Shown here in pieces: positions 25,348 through 32,470 of a stretch of 32,470 bases of DNA. The position numbers were made by a program, and so were the translations under genes. The notes beneath the pieces are model-generated. The model was given only the letters and a program-made list of their open reading frames with translations. It was not told the DNA's origin and searched no databases. This DNA is from Lachnospiraceae bacterium (GTDB lineage Bacteria; Bacillota; Clostridia; Lachnospirales; Lachnospiraceae): NCBI GenBank assembly GCA_018384375.1, contig JAHAYJ010000078.1, forward strand, positions 1 to 32,470. Reading direction: 5' to 3'. How positions within the stretch are numbered: the stretch's first letter is position 1; every line of letters begins with the position of its first letter.

Positions 25348-26378
25348 GAAAGAGGTGTTCCTTTCTCAATATCCTTTGTGGCGGTTTTCCCTAAAATCTC
25401 TTCATAATATTTGGTGTGAAGTCCGATTCCCGGACGGATGGAACGACAGTTGTCCGGCGTGAAGGTATCCCCTTGTTTCATGTCCTTTACCACAAACAGG
25501 GAGCGGGACTCTTTTCGTTCGTCTATCTGCTGGGGTGTCAACTGATAGGTGGAGGAGCCAAGCGCTTTCTCCACAATGCGGATATCCTTGCACATTTGTT
25601 TGAATTCCGCGGGCTCCATGGAAAAGGCGCCGTCAGGACCGCCGTCAGCCCGGGAAAGGGTTAAGTGCTTTTCCACCATGCGTGCCCCCAGGGCGACAGA
25701 AGCAACTGCTACTGCGCTCCCCATGGAGTGATCGGAAAGCCCCATGAGGCAATTGTACTTTTCAGCAAGTGTGGGGATGGTGTTTAAATTAATTAACTCA
25801 TAGGGAGTCGGGTAGGCGGACACACATTTCAGGAGCATTACATCCTCGTTGCCTTCCTCCCTGCAGACGGAAAGCGCCAGGTCAAGATCCTCAAATTCCG
25901 CAATCCCCGTTGCAAAAATAATGGGCTTATGGAGCTTTGCAATTTTACGGATCAGGGGAATGTCGTTGATCTCATAGGACGCAATCTTATAGGCCGGCAT
26001 ATTCATCTTTTCCATAAAGTCCACGGCAGTAAAGTCAAAGGGTGAGGAAAAGCAGATAAGACCAAGCTTTTCGGCCTCCTCCATAAGCTTTGGCTGCCAA
26101 TCCCAGGGGGTATAGGCCTCCTCATAGAGCTTGTGAAGTGACATGCCGTCCCAGATGGAACCGTGAATGTGAAAGCAATCATTGGTACCGTCAACGGTAA
26201 TGGTGTCTGCGGTATAGGTTTGCAGCTTGATGGCATCCGCGCCTGCTTCCTTGGCAGCGTGAATGATGCGGATGGCACGGTCATAATCCTGCAGATGATT
26301 GCCGGACATTTCCGCAACAATAAAGGTGGGTGAAGATGCCCCCACCGTGGCTGATCCGATCTTGATCGTTTTGTTCAT
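25329..26378 (-). CDS. pseI: Pseudaminic acid synthase (PseI)
   Basis: PseI condenses phosphoenolpyruvate with 6-deoxy-2,4-diacetamido-altrose to give pseudaminic acid. The 349-residue product has the NeuB-family barrel: FIVAEMSGNH near 19-28, DAIKLQTYT, FSSPFDFTAVDFME, PAYKIASYE, LSDHSMGS and EKHLTLSRADGGPDGAFS. The C-terminal part (about 285-345) is an SAF/antifreeze-like domain (ESRSLFVVKDMKQGD, RPGIGL). The motifs resemble PseI more than sialic or legionaminic synthases, but the exact substrate stereochemistry is inferred from the pseC/pseG context. It starts 24 bases after the pseF stop. Confidence 0.92.
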   Translation of the reverse strand: MNKTIKIGSATVGASSPTFIVAEMSGNHLQDYDRAIRIIHAAKEAGADAIKLQTYTADTITVDGTNDCFHIHGSIWDGMSLHKLYEEAYTPWDWQPKLMEEAEKLGLICFSSPFDFTAVDFMEKMNMPAYKIASYEINDIPLIRKIAKLHKPIIFATGIAEFEDLDLALSVCREEGNEDVMLLKCVSAYPTPYELINLNTIPTLAEKYNCLMGLSDHSMGSAVAVASVALGARMVEKHLTLSRADGGPDGAFSMEPAEFKQMCKDIRIVEKALGSSTYQLTPQQIDERKESRSLFVVKDMKQGDTFTPDNCRSIRPGIGLHTKYYEEILGKTATKDIEKGTPLSWELVK

Positions 26379-26402
26379 ATCGCAATAAAATCCTTTCTCG
26401 TG

Positions 26403-27095
26403 CTATTCCTGCGGATGAAGGAGTTTATATTTCATCTCCGCAATTGCCCAATCCTCGAAAGTATCAATGTCCTGCACCTCGGTGTCATTTAAGACCATGG
26501 GCTTCATACGGACGGTATCGGTCGTTCCCTCCCGGTAAAATGCCTCTGTGCGGCAGGCATAAAATTGTCCCACATCATGATAAAAGGGCTCTAAATCCTG
26601 GGAGCGGCTGTTTGCATACTCCGGCCATTTGCGTTTCAGCTCTCCGTCTTCGATCACAACAGCGCGCTGCACCGGATAGGAAAAGGCAACCACCGGCATG
26701 ACAGAATCAGTTTCTTTCAGCAAAGCCATTGCTTCCTTTAACCTTTCGGGAGTAATAAAAGGGGCTGTAGGGTAAATACAGCAAAAGGTGTCAAATTGCT
26801 GTCCACGATTCTTATAGTTGTCAAGAACCTCCCGGATCACGTCGTCAGTGGAAGCGTAATCGTTGGCTGTCTCGGCGCTCCTCATGAAGGGAACCTGTGC
26901 CCCTGCCTTTATGGCAAGCTGCGCAATCTCCTCATCATCCGTGGATACCATCACCTCATCAAAAAGTCCGCTGCGAAGAGCGGCATCAATAGAATACAGG
27001 AGGATGGGCTTTCCACAAAACGCTTTCTTATTCTTTCCGGGAATCCGTTTACTGCCGCCCCGGGCAGTGATGATTGCAAGGGAATGTTTTTTCAT
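26403..27095 (-). CDS. pseF: CMP-pseudaminic acid cytidylyltransferase (PseF)
   Basis: PseF activates the nonulosonic acid with CTP to give the CMP-sugar donor. The 230-residue product is a CMP-NeuNAc synthetase family member: AIITARGGSKRIPGKNKK at 7-24 binds CTP. DEVMVSTDDEEIAQLA, IYPTAPFITPERLKEAM, GQFYACRTEAF and DTEVQDIDTFEDW follow the family order. The frame is open to an ATG at 27119, but the promoter at 27135-27163 would leave that start only a few leader bases and the family begins at MKKHSLAII, so 27095 is chosen. GGTG at 27103-27106 is a weak site, so the start is not certain. It is first in the operon with pseI and pseG. Confidence 0.9.
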   Translation of the reverse strand: MKKHSLAIITARGGSKRIPGKNKKAFCGKPILLYSIDAALRSGLFDEVMVSTDDEEIAQLAIKAGAQVPFMRSAETANDYASTDDVIREVLDNYKNRGQQFDTFCCIYPTAPFITPERLKEAMALLKETDSVMPVVAFSYPVQRAVVIEDGELKRKWPEYANSRSQDLEPFYHDVGQFYACRTEAFYREGTTDTVRMKPMVLNDTEVQDIDTFEDWAIAEMKYKLLHPQE

Positions 27096-27134
27096 GAGCT
27101 GCACCAGTCCTTTGTACATAATTTACTGCTCTTA

Positions 27135-27163
27135 ATTATACACGATATCCGGTAGTATTCCAA
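27135..27163 (-). promoter_or_regulatory. Sigma-A promoter for pseF-pseI-pseG
   Basis: On the minus strand TTGGAA (27163-27158) and a perfect TATAAT (27140-27135) are 17 bases apart. Transcription would start near 27128. The -35 box ends one base from the outer end of the long palindrome. Confidence 0.62.
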
Positions 27164-27638
27164 GTTGCAGTTTGCTTTATGAAAAGTGAGAGAATGTGTA
27201 AAGTTGCGATGGGTTCCCCTCGTGCCAGATAATAGATTTTGGAATTTTATGAACCCAGCTGGCACAAATACCTATTAACTGCCCTCGCGGTAAACTCGAA
27301 GTTTCCACCGGAATATCTGCGACGAGGCCTTAAAGCGCGATGAGAAAAATCGCATGGCCCATTTCAGAAAATGGGCAGCCGGATTTCTTTGTCCGAAGCG
27401 AAGCAAGTTTGAAATCCGGCTGCTGATCATATCTCTGAAATGAGCCACGCAGATTTTTCCTGAGCACTTTATCGACCCTCGAGCAGATATTCCGGTGGAA
27501 ACTTCTCAGACACCCGCTCGCGCAGTTGTATTATTGTGCCAGCTGTTTCTATAAAATTGTCCAAAATCTATTAATGCCCCAGCGAGAAATCCCATCGCAA
27601 TTCTACACAGTACTTCTTTTTATAAAGCAAACTGCAAC
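27164..27638. repeat. Long imperfect palindrome, about 475 bp, non-coding
   Basis: The two halves are inverted copies. Perfectly paired blocks are 27164-27180/27622-27638 (17 bp, the outer ends), 27204-27213/27591-27600 (10), 27230-27243/27560-27573 (14), 27256-27267/27534-27545 (12), 27298-27320/27483-27505 (23) and 27375-27387/27411-27423 (13). They are collinear around a 23-base centre at 27388-27410. The left arm also has local hairpins: 27222-27228/27258-27264, and 27357-27364/27369-27376 with loop CAGA. No plausible gene lies inside, and no target-site duplication is evident at the ends. It fills most of the gap between the divergent pseF and GT52-like genes. It may be a MITE-like or interspersed palindromic repeat, or a large structured RNA. 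Confidence 0.85.
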
Positions 27639-27662
27639 CTTGTGAACAATAGGATGAAAGGA

Positions 27663-27691
27663 TTGACAGATAATTCTCTATGAGCGAAAAT
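27663..27691 (+). promoter_or_regulatory. Candidate promoter for the GT52-like gene
   Basis: A perfect TTGACA at 27663-27668 is followed after 17 bases by GAAAAT at 27686-27691 (4 of 6 to the -10 consensus). It lies 25 bases outside the palindrome and points away from it. Confidence 0.42.
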
Positions 27692-27725
27692 AAACGAGAG
27701 AGTTTGGAAACGGAGAAAGCAGAAG

Positions 27726-28796
27726 TTGAAAAAGAGAGTTTATGTGTGTCACACATTCTATCATGTATATGTAGCCTGTCTGAAGGAGTGTTATCTTCCG
27801 ATATCCGAGCGGGGGAATGCGGATCTGGTGCTCAGCACGATGTCAAACGACTTTGGTGATCTCAAGGAGCGGGTTGTAGAATCAGAGCTTTTTGATGAAG
27901 TATTTTTGTTTGAGGAAAAGGAGGATGTACAGTTCCCGGAGCTTACCAAATACCATGTGGACAGGGGGAATCTGTTGATCAATATGCTTGCCCGCATCCG
28001 TTACACAAAGCTGCTCGGAAAGCTGCAGGAGCCCTATGTGCCGGTGGATTTCAGGAGCTATGAGGATGTGTATGTCTTCTGTGATTCAGATCCCATCGGC
28101 TATTATCTGAGTTATAAGAAAATACGTTATCATGCACTTGAGGATGGACTTGACTGTATCCGCTATTATGACACGGCGAGATACGATAACAAGGGACATT
28201 TTAGGCTGAAAGCCTTTCTGTCCTCTATCAATTTGATATTTATCCAAAACGGTTATGGAAAATATTGTATTGACATGGAGGTCAATGATATTTCCGTCTG
28301 CCCTTATCCCTGCCCGAAATATGTGGAGCTTCGAAGGGAGCTTCTGGTGGAGCATCTTTCACAGGATGACAAGGATCAGATTGTGAAGCTGTTCTTAAAA
28401 AATATTGATGAGCTGAAGGAAAGGTTTATAAGCGGGGAAAATCATGAGCATAAGGTTCTTATTTTGACGGAGCCGCTCTGCAGTCTGGAAGTGAGGGAAA
28501 AGATCTTCAGGGACGTAATATCGGAGCAGGGACAGAATGCCCAGGTGATCCTGAAGCCGCACCCCAGAGATGTGCTGGATTATGAAAAGCTGTTTCCGGA
28601 GTACATTGTGCTTTCAGGGAAATTCCCCATGGAGATCATGAACTTTATCCCGGAGCTGCAGGTGGATAAGGTGGTATCCATTTTGACGGTGCCGGATGGC
28701 ATTCACTTTGCCAAGGAAGTGGTCTTTCTTGGAGAGGACTATATGGATCGCTACGAGGCAAGAGAGCTTCACAGCCAGAACGAATATTTGGAATAA
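27726..28796 (+). CDS. GT52-like (sialyltransferase-type) glycosyltransferase
   Basis: The 356-residue product resembles bacterial GT52 and related sialyl-transferases. It starts KKRVYVCHTFYHVYVAC, has YVFCDSDPIGYYL in the middle, a VLILTEPL strand opening the second Rossmann half, and KPHPRD at 277-282, the His-Pro CMP-binding motif of this superfamily, then SGKFPMEIMNF. These features and the neighbouring CMP-nonulosonate genes suggest transfer of the CMP-activated sugar to a surface glycan; donor and acceptor are inferred. No membrane helix is visible. The start is TTG at 27726, with GGAGA at 27712-27716; a downstream start would remove the conserved first strand. It is transcribed away from pseF. 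Confidence 0.7.
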   Translation: MKKRVYVCHTFYHVYVACLKECYLPISERGNADLVLSTMSNDFGDLKERVVESELFDEVFLFEEKEDVQFPELTKYHVDRGNLLINMLARIRYTKLLGKLQEPYVPVDFRSYEDVYVFCDSDPIGYYLSYKKIRYHALEDGLDCIRYYDTARYDNKGHFRLKAFLSSINLIFIQNGYGKYCIDMEVNDISVCPYPCPKYVELRRELLVEHLSQDDKDQIVKLFLKNIDELKERFISGENHEHKVLILTEPLCSLEVREKIFRDVISEQGQNAQVILKPHPRDVLDYEKLFPEYIVLSGKFPMEIMNFIPELQVDKVVSILTVPDGIHFAKEVVFLGEDYMDRYEARELHSQNEYLE

Positions 28797-28832
28797 ACAG
28801 CAAAATTTACGTAAGGCGAGAGTAAGGTTTAT

Positions 28833-30830
28833 ATGGAAGAAAACAGAAAAACACTGACCTGGGTGTCGCTTGCAGGAGTTTTGATCCTTGCTATGATGAT
28901 CGTGTATCCGGGTGTTATGGATAGAATAAGTGAATACAGGAAGGAAGAAATATCTCTTGCCGGAGAACAGAAACTAAGTGCTCCACAGCAAGGGGAGGCA
29001 GGAACGCCGCAGAAGCTGCAGACCGAAGAAATGCCGGAAATACTTTTGTCGGTAGAGGGTGAAAACGAAAACACCAAGGTTCTGCTGTGGCAGAGTGAGG
29101 ATGGAACCGGATACTTTTTCCTGCCCGGATATGCCAGAAACCGTGGGCTTGTCCTTGAAAAGGCCGATGGCGGCAGTATTCAGATTGGAAGCAGGCATGT
29201 GAAGGAAGGGGATGTGCTCCTTGATGTTGCCGAGGAAGAAACTTATCAGATAACTTATTTAGACCGCAGGGGTGAAACGGTTTTCAGTATGCCGCTGGTT
29301 TTTCTTTACTCTGCTGACCTTCCGGTACTCAGTCTTACCACAAAATCCGGGGAAATGACCGCAATCGAGGAAGAAAAGGGGTATGAGGAAAGCGGAACGG
29401 TGCAGCTCCTTGACTTAAATGGCGGCGAACTCTATGAAGGAACGGCTGAAAGCATCCGGGGAAGAGGAAACACTACCTGGACGCTTGCGAAGAAGCCATT
29501 CCAGTTTAAGCTGGATAAGGAGGCAGATCTGTTGGGATTTGGAGAGGCAAAGACATGGAATCTGATTGCTAACGGTTATGATGAGACCAGGCTGCGAAAC
29601 CGGATTACCATGGAGCTTGCCAGGGAGCTTGACATGAGCTATGTGCCGGAGAGCCAAATGATTGATTTGTATATCAATCATGTTTATTACGGAAACTATT
29701 ATCTTTTTGAAAAAGTTGAGGTTGGAGAAGAACGTGTTGCCATTCGGGATATGGAGGAAACGCTGAACACCGCGTACGGAGATACTGAACTGGGAAAGCT
29801 TAAAAGCATTGAGAATCCGGAAGGAACAAGAAAGTGGACCGGGGCGGTCTGCGAGGAAGAAAATCTATCCGGCGGCTATCTGCTGGAACGGGAACTTCCG
29901 GCAAGATATGCAGGGGAACTCAGCGGTTTTGTAACAAGCCAGGGGGACTGCTATGTTTTGCAGAGCCCGCGATATGCATCAAAGGAACAGGTGGATTACA
30001 TTGCAGATTTGATGCAGGAATTCCAGGATGCGGTGAGCACCGAAGATGGTATTCATCCACAGACGGGGAAGCATTATTCTGATTATATTGATATGGATTC
30101 CTTTGTCCGGAAGTATTTGGTAGAGGAGATATCCAAAAATTATGACGGCGGTGTCACAAGTAGCTTCTTCTATAAACCGCAGGACACAGTGAGCGATAAA
30201 ATATTTGCAGGACCGGTATGGGATTTTGACGTGGCATTTGGAAACTGCAATTTGGATGAGATCGCCAGCAATCCTGTGGGAATCACCAGGTTGAGCGATC
30301 ATGTCTACGGCACGGAAGTATTCGCCAGGTTATATGAGAAGGAAGACTTTTACAGTGACATGGTTATGCTCTATGAGCAGAAGGCGCTTCCTTATCTTAA
30401 GTCACTTCTTGCAGGGGGGATCGACCGGATGGTGGCAGAGAGCAGACAGTCGGCTAAATTGGATAGTATCCGGTGGGAAAATCTGGAAAATCGATATCAA
30501 TATTACAAAGACTATGACAATGATGTCAGATACTTAAAATATTTTATACAGGAAAGGGTTAATTTCCTGAACAGTGTGTGGCTGAATGAAGAAAGCTATC
30601 ACAACGTTACCTTTGTCGTGGACGGGGAGGCTTGGCAGATCTTCTGCGTGAAGGATGGACTGATCTCGGGAGATGAGCCGATTCCTGCCAGATACAGTTC
30701 GCTGTTCATGGGATGGGTTACGGAAGCAGGCGTTCCTTATGACCGTTATAAGCCGGTTTATGAGGATATGACCTTTTATGCAATCTGGCAGGAGCTGCCG
30801 GTGGAGGATGTGGTGCTGACAGAGCCTTAA
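28833..30830 (+). CDS. Membrane-anchored CotH-family kinase
   Basis: This 665-residue protein has an N-terminal membrane anchor (about 10-28), so the rest is probably outside the cell. A flexible Gln/Glu-rich segment and a beta-rich domain (about 70-165) precede a CotH kinase domain: RGRGNTTW at 209-216, GYDETRLRNRI at 248-258, GNYYLFEKVEV at 287-297, GGYLLERE, and the catalytic-type metal motif GPVWDFDVAFGN at 460-471. CotH proteins are atypical kinases first found phosphorylating spore-coat proteins. The last 70 residues look like a Listeria-Bacteroides (Flg_new) repeat, with FMGWVTEAGVPYDRYKP and MTFYAIW. The substrate is unknown. The ATG at 28833 has AAGG at 28824-28827. Confidence 0.87.
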   Translation: MEENRKTLTWVSLAGVLILAMMIVYPGVMDRISEYRKEEISLAGEQKLSAPQQGEAGTPQKLQTEEMPEILLSVEGENENTKVLLWQSEDGTGYFFLPGYARNRGLVLEKADGGSIQIGSRHVKEGDVLLDVAEEETYQITYLDRRGETVFSMPLVFLYSADLPVLSLTTKSGEMTAIEEEKGYEESGTVQLLDLNGGELYEGTAESIRGRGNTTWTLAKKPFQFKLDKEADLLGFGEAKTWNLIANGYDETRLRNRITMELARELDMSYVPESQMIDLYINHVYYGNYYLFEKVEVGEERVAIRDMEETLNTAYGDTELGKLKSIENPEGTRKWTGAVCEEENLSGGYLLERELPARYAGELSGFVTSQGDCYVLQSPRYASKEQVDYIADLMQEFQDAVSTEDGIHPQTGKHYSDYIDMDSFVRKYLVEEISKNYDGGVTSSFFYKPQDTVSDKIFAGPVWDFDVAFGNCNLDEIASNPVGITRLSDHVYGTEVFARLYEKEDFYSDMVMLYEQKALPYLKSLLAGGIDRMVAESRQSAKLDSIRWENLENRYQYYKDYDNDVRYLKYFIQERVNFLNSVWLNEESYHNVTFVVDGEAWQIFCVKDGLISGDEPIPARYSSLFMGWVTEAGVPYDRYKPVYEDMTFYAIWQELPVEDVVLTEP

Positions 30831-30841
30831 TGCTCCTTTAT

Positions 30842-30885
30842 TTGCGCTCAGCCTGCAATTATGATAAAATATAATGATATTTTAT
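30842..30885 (+). promoter_or_regulatory. Candidate promoter with AT-only inverted repeat
   Basis: TTGCGC at 30842-30847 and TAAAAT at 30865-30870 are 17 bases apart. The -10 lies in a perfect 9-bp inverted repeat, 30864-30872/30877-30885, with spacer AATG, which could be an operator. A second -10-like TATAAT sits at 30870-30875. The match is moderate. Confidence 0.35.
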
Positions 30886-30914
30886 TTCAAAAATAAGAGC
30901 CTGAAAGAGGAAAT

Positions 30915-32470
30915 ATGAAGAAAATAATTAAGAAGCTGATGGTGCTGTTGGATGGACGGCAGAAGAGAATCATGGTACTGTTGGTTTCCCTGATGCTGAT
31001 CGGAGCAGTGCTGGAAACCTTAGGGGTTTCGCTGGTGATTCCGGTCATGAATGTTGTGATGGATGAACACGCAGTTGAAAATAATAAGTACCTGCAGGTG
31101 ATCTGTGATATTTTGCGCATTGAATATAATGATACACGGAAGCTGATGATCTTTACCATGCTGGCACTGATCGGCGTGTTTGTGGTGAAGAATGTTTTTC
31201 TGTTCTTTCAACAGAAGGCGCAGCTTAAATTTGTCTATACCAACCAGTTTGCCACCTCCAGAAGGATGATGATCAACTTTATGGAGCGCCCCTACGAATA
31301 TTATCTGAATGCGGATACCTCGGTGATCCAGAGAAGTATTACGTCGGATGTCAACAATATGTACGGTCTGATCCTGGCTCTTTTACAGCTTTTCAGCGAG
31401 GCCATTGTGTTTGTGTGTCTGGTACTGGTGAGTCTTGCCACCGATGTGTGGATGACGGTTACGGTAACCCTGCTCCTGGTGGTTGTCCTGGCAATTATTA
31501 AGGGGATTTTGAAGCCCATTATGAAAAAGGCCGGTGAGGAAAACCAGGATTATTACAGCGGACTGTATAAGTGGATCGACCAGTCAGTAATGGGAATCAA
31601 GGAAATTAAGGTCGCAAACAAAGAAAACTATTTTATCAATGAATATGCCAAATGTGGTGCCGGCTATGTCAGCGCCGTACAGAGATACAATCTGTATAAT
31701 GCAACGCCCCGGCTCCTGATCGAGACAGTTGCCATTGCCGGAATGATCTTGTATATGATGTTCCAGATCCTGCAGGGAACAGCAGTCTCAGAGATCGTTC
31801 CTCAGGTTGCGGCCCTTGCGGTTGCGGCAATGAGGCTGATTCCCTGTGCTAACAGGATCAATAACCATCTGACTTCCATTTCCTATTTTGAGCCCTTCTT
31901 TATGGGGGTCAGTGATAACCTGCAGGAGGAAATCAGGGATGAAAGCATTAATTATGATGAAAATGCTTATAAACAGAAGGTAAGTGTGGATAAGCTTGAG
32001 ATTAAAGAAAAAATAGAGCTTAAGGACATCGTATATAAGTACCCGAACACGGAGGTGCTGATCTTTGACCATGCAGGCATGGAAATACCGGTGGGAAAAT
32101 CAGTGGGGATTGTGGGAACCTCCGGTGCGGGTAAAACGACGGTGGTGGATATCCTGCTTGGGCTTTTGCAGCTGCAGAACGGGGAAATTCTGGCAGATGG
32201 TGTGGAGGTGCGGGAGCATTATCAGTCCTGGCTGAAAAACATCGGTTATATACCCCAGAGCATCTTTATGATTGATTCTACCATCCGGAAAAATGTAGCC
32301 TTCGGCTATGCGGATGAGGATATTGATGATGAAAAGGTGTGGAGGGCTTTAAAGGAAGCCCAGCTGGATGAGTTTGTAAGAGGACTTCCCGAAGGACTTG
32401 ACACCAGCATTGGGGAAAGAGGAATCCGTATTTCCGGCGGTCAGCGCCAGAGAATCGGTATTGCAAGAGC
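30915..32470 (+). CDS. ABC transporter, permease-ATPase fusion, flippase-like (partial)
   Basis: The frame opens at ATG 30915 (GAGG at 30907-30910) and runs off the window after 518 codons, so it has no stop here. The N-terminal 330 residues hold about five to six membrane helices of the type-I exporter fold. The ATPase begins near 375: Walker A GTSGAGKTT at 401-409, the Q-loop in IGYIPQSIFM, and the signature ISGGQRQR just before the edge. Walker B and the H-loop lie outside. The half-transporter layout and glycan context resemble PglK-type flippases that move lipid-linked oligosaccharide across the membrane, but a generic exporter cannot be excluded. Confidence 0.85.
   Translation, partial: MKKIIKKLMVLLDGRQKRIMVLLVSLMLIGAVLETLGVSLVIPVMNVVMDEHAVENNKYLQVICDILRIEYNDTRKLMIFTMLALIGVFVVKNVFLFFQQKAQLKFVYTNQFATSRRMMINFMERPYEYYLNADTSVIQRSITSDVNNMYGLILALLQLFSEAIVFVCLVLVSLATDVWMTVTVTLLLVVVLAIIKGILKPIMKKAGEENQDYYSGLYKWIDQSVMGIKEIKVANKENYFINEYAKCGAGYVSAVQRYNLYNATPRLLIETVAIAGMILYMMFQILQGTAVSEIVPQVAALAVAAMRLIPCANRINNHLTSISYFEPFFMGVSDNLQEEIRDESINYDENAYKQKVSVDKLEIKEKIELKDIVYKYPNTEVLIFDHAGMEIPVGKSVGIVGTSGAGKTTVVDILLGLLQLQNGEILADGVEVREHYQSWLKNIGYIPQSIFMIDSTIRKNVAFGYADEDIDDEKVWRALKEAQLDEFVRGLPEGLDTSIGERGIRISGGQRQRIGIAR

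Noticed and set aside
24319-25462. Plus-strand open frames inside pseG and pseI
   Set aside because: They are antisense shadows of genes with clear protein motifs and show no family features or ribosome sites.
27164-27638. CRISPR array or insertion sequence
   Set aside because: There are no short direct repeats with regular spacers and no transposase frame, and no target duplication was seen at the ends.
27571-27756. Minus-strand 61-codon frame at the right end of the palindrome
   Set aside because: It spans the palindrome arm and the start of the GT52-like gene, has no ribosome site and no recognisable composition.

Overview
The window looks like chromosomal DNA of a low-to-mid-GC, Gram-positive, spore-related anaerobe, most likely a Lachnospiraceae (Clostridia) member. 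The evidence is the glgC-glgD-spoVG block, a lipoprotein-type PstS, strong AGGAGG ribosome sites, and a stand-alone Spo0A DNA-binding domain. I could not run database searches, so family calls rest on motifs read in the translations.

Layout. (1) 54-2887: glycogen precursor synthesis (glgC, glgD) followed by spoVG, closed by a strong terminator. (2) 2867-7045: pth and mfd, apparently from a promoter that overlaps that terminator, closed by a terminator at the mfd stop. (3) 7043-15347: a phosphate regulon behind Pho-box-like direct repeats: pstS, pstC, pstA, pstB, phoU, a Na/Pi cotransporter with a PhoU-like tail, and a PhoB/PhoR-type two-component pair. (4) 15420-18423: small genes: an unrecognised 33-residue protein, a beta-lactamase-fold hydrolase, an alkyladenine DNA glycosylase, a divergent Ham1-type pyrophosphatase, and an orphan Spo0A C-terminal domain. 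(5) 18467-24296 (+): pseC, a cytoplasmic NodB-type deacetylase, a GT2 glycosyltransferase, a nicotinamidase-like hydrolase, a fold-III PLP decarboxylase-like enzyme and an ATP-grasp ligase. (6) 24319-27095 (-): pseG, pseI and pseF, the later steps to CMP-pseudaminic acid. (7) 27164-27638: a non-coding, roughly 475-bp imperfect palindrome between divergent promoters. (8) 27726-32470 (+): a GT52-like transferase, a membrane-anchored CotH-family kinase and a flippase-like ABC transporter cut by the window edge.

How it fits together. Regions 5-8 read as a surface-glycan locus built around a nonulosonic acid. PseC, PseG, PseI and PseF would make and activate the sugar, the GT52-like protein may transfer it, and the ABC protein may flip the lipid-linked glycan. 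pseB and pseH are not in the window. A deacetylase, amidase, decarboxylase-like enzyme and ATP-grasp ligase sit between pseC and pseG, which raises the possibility of a modified or non-acetyl pseudaminic-type sugar. The palindrome and this enzyme cassette are the least explained parts of the window.
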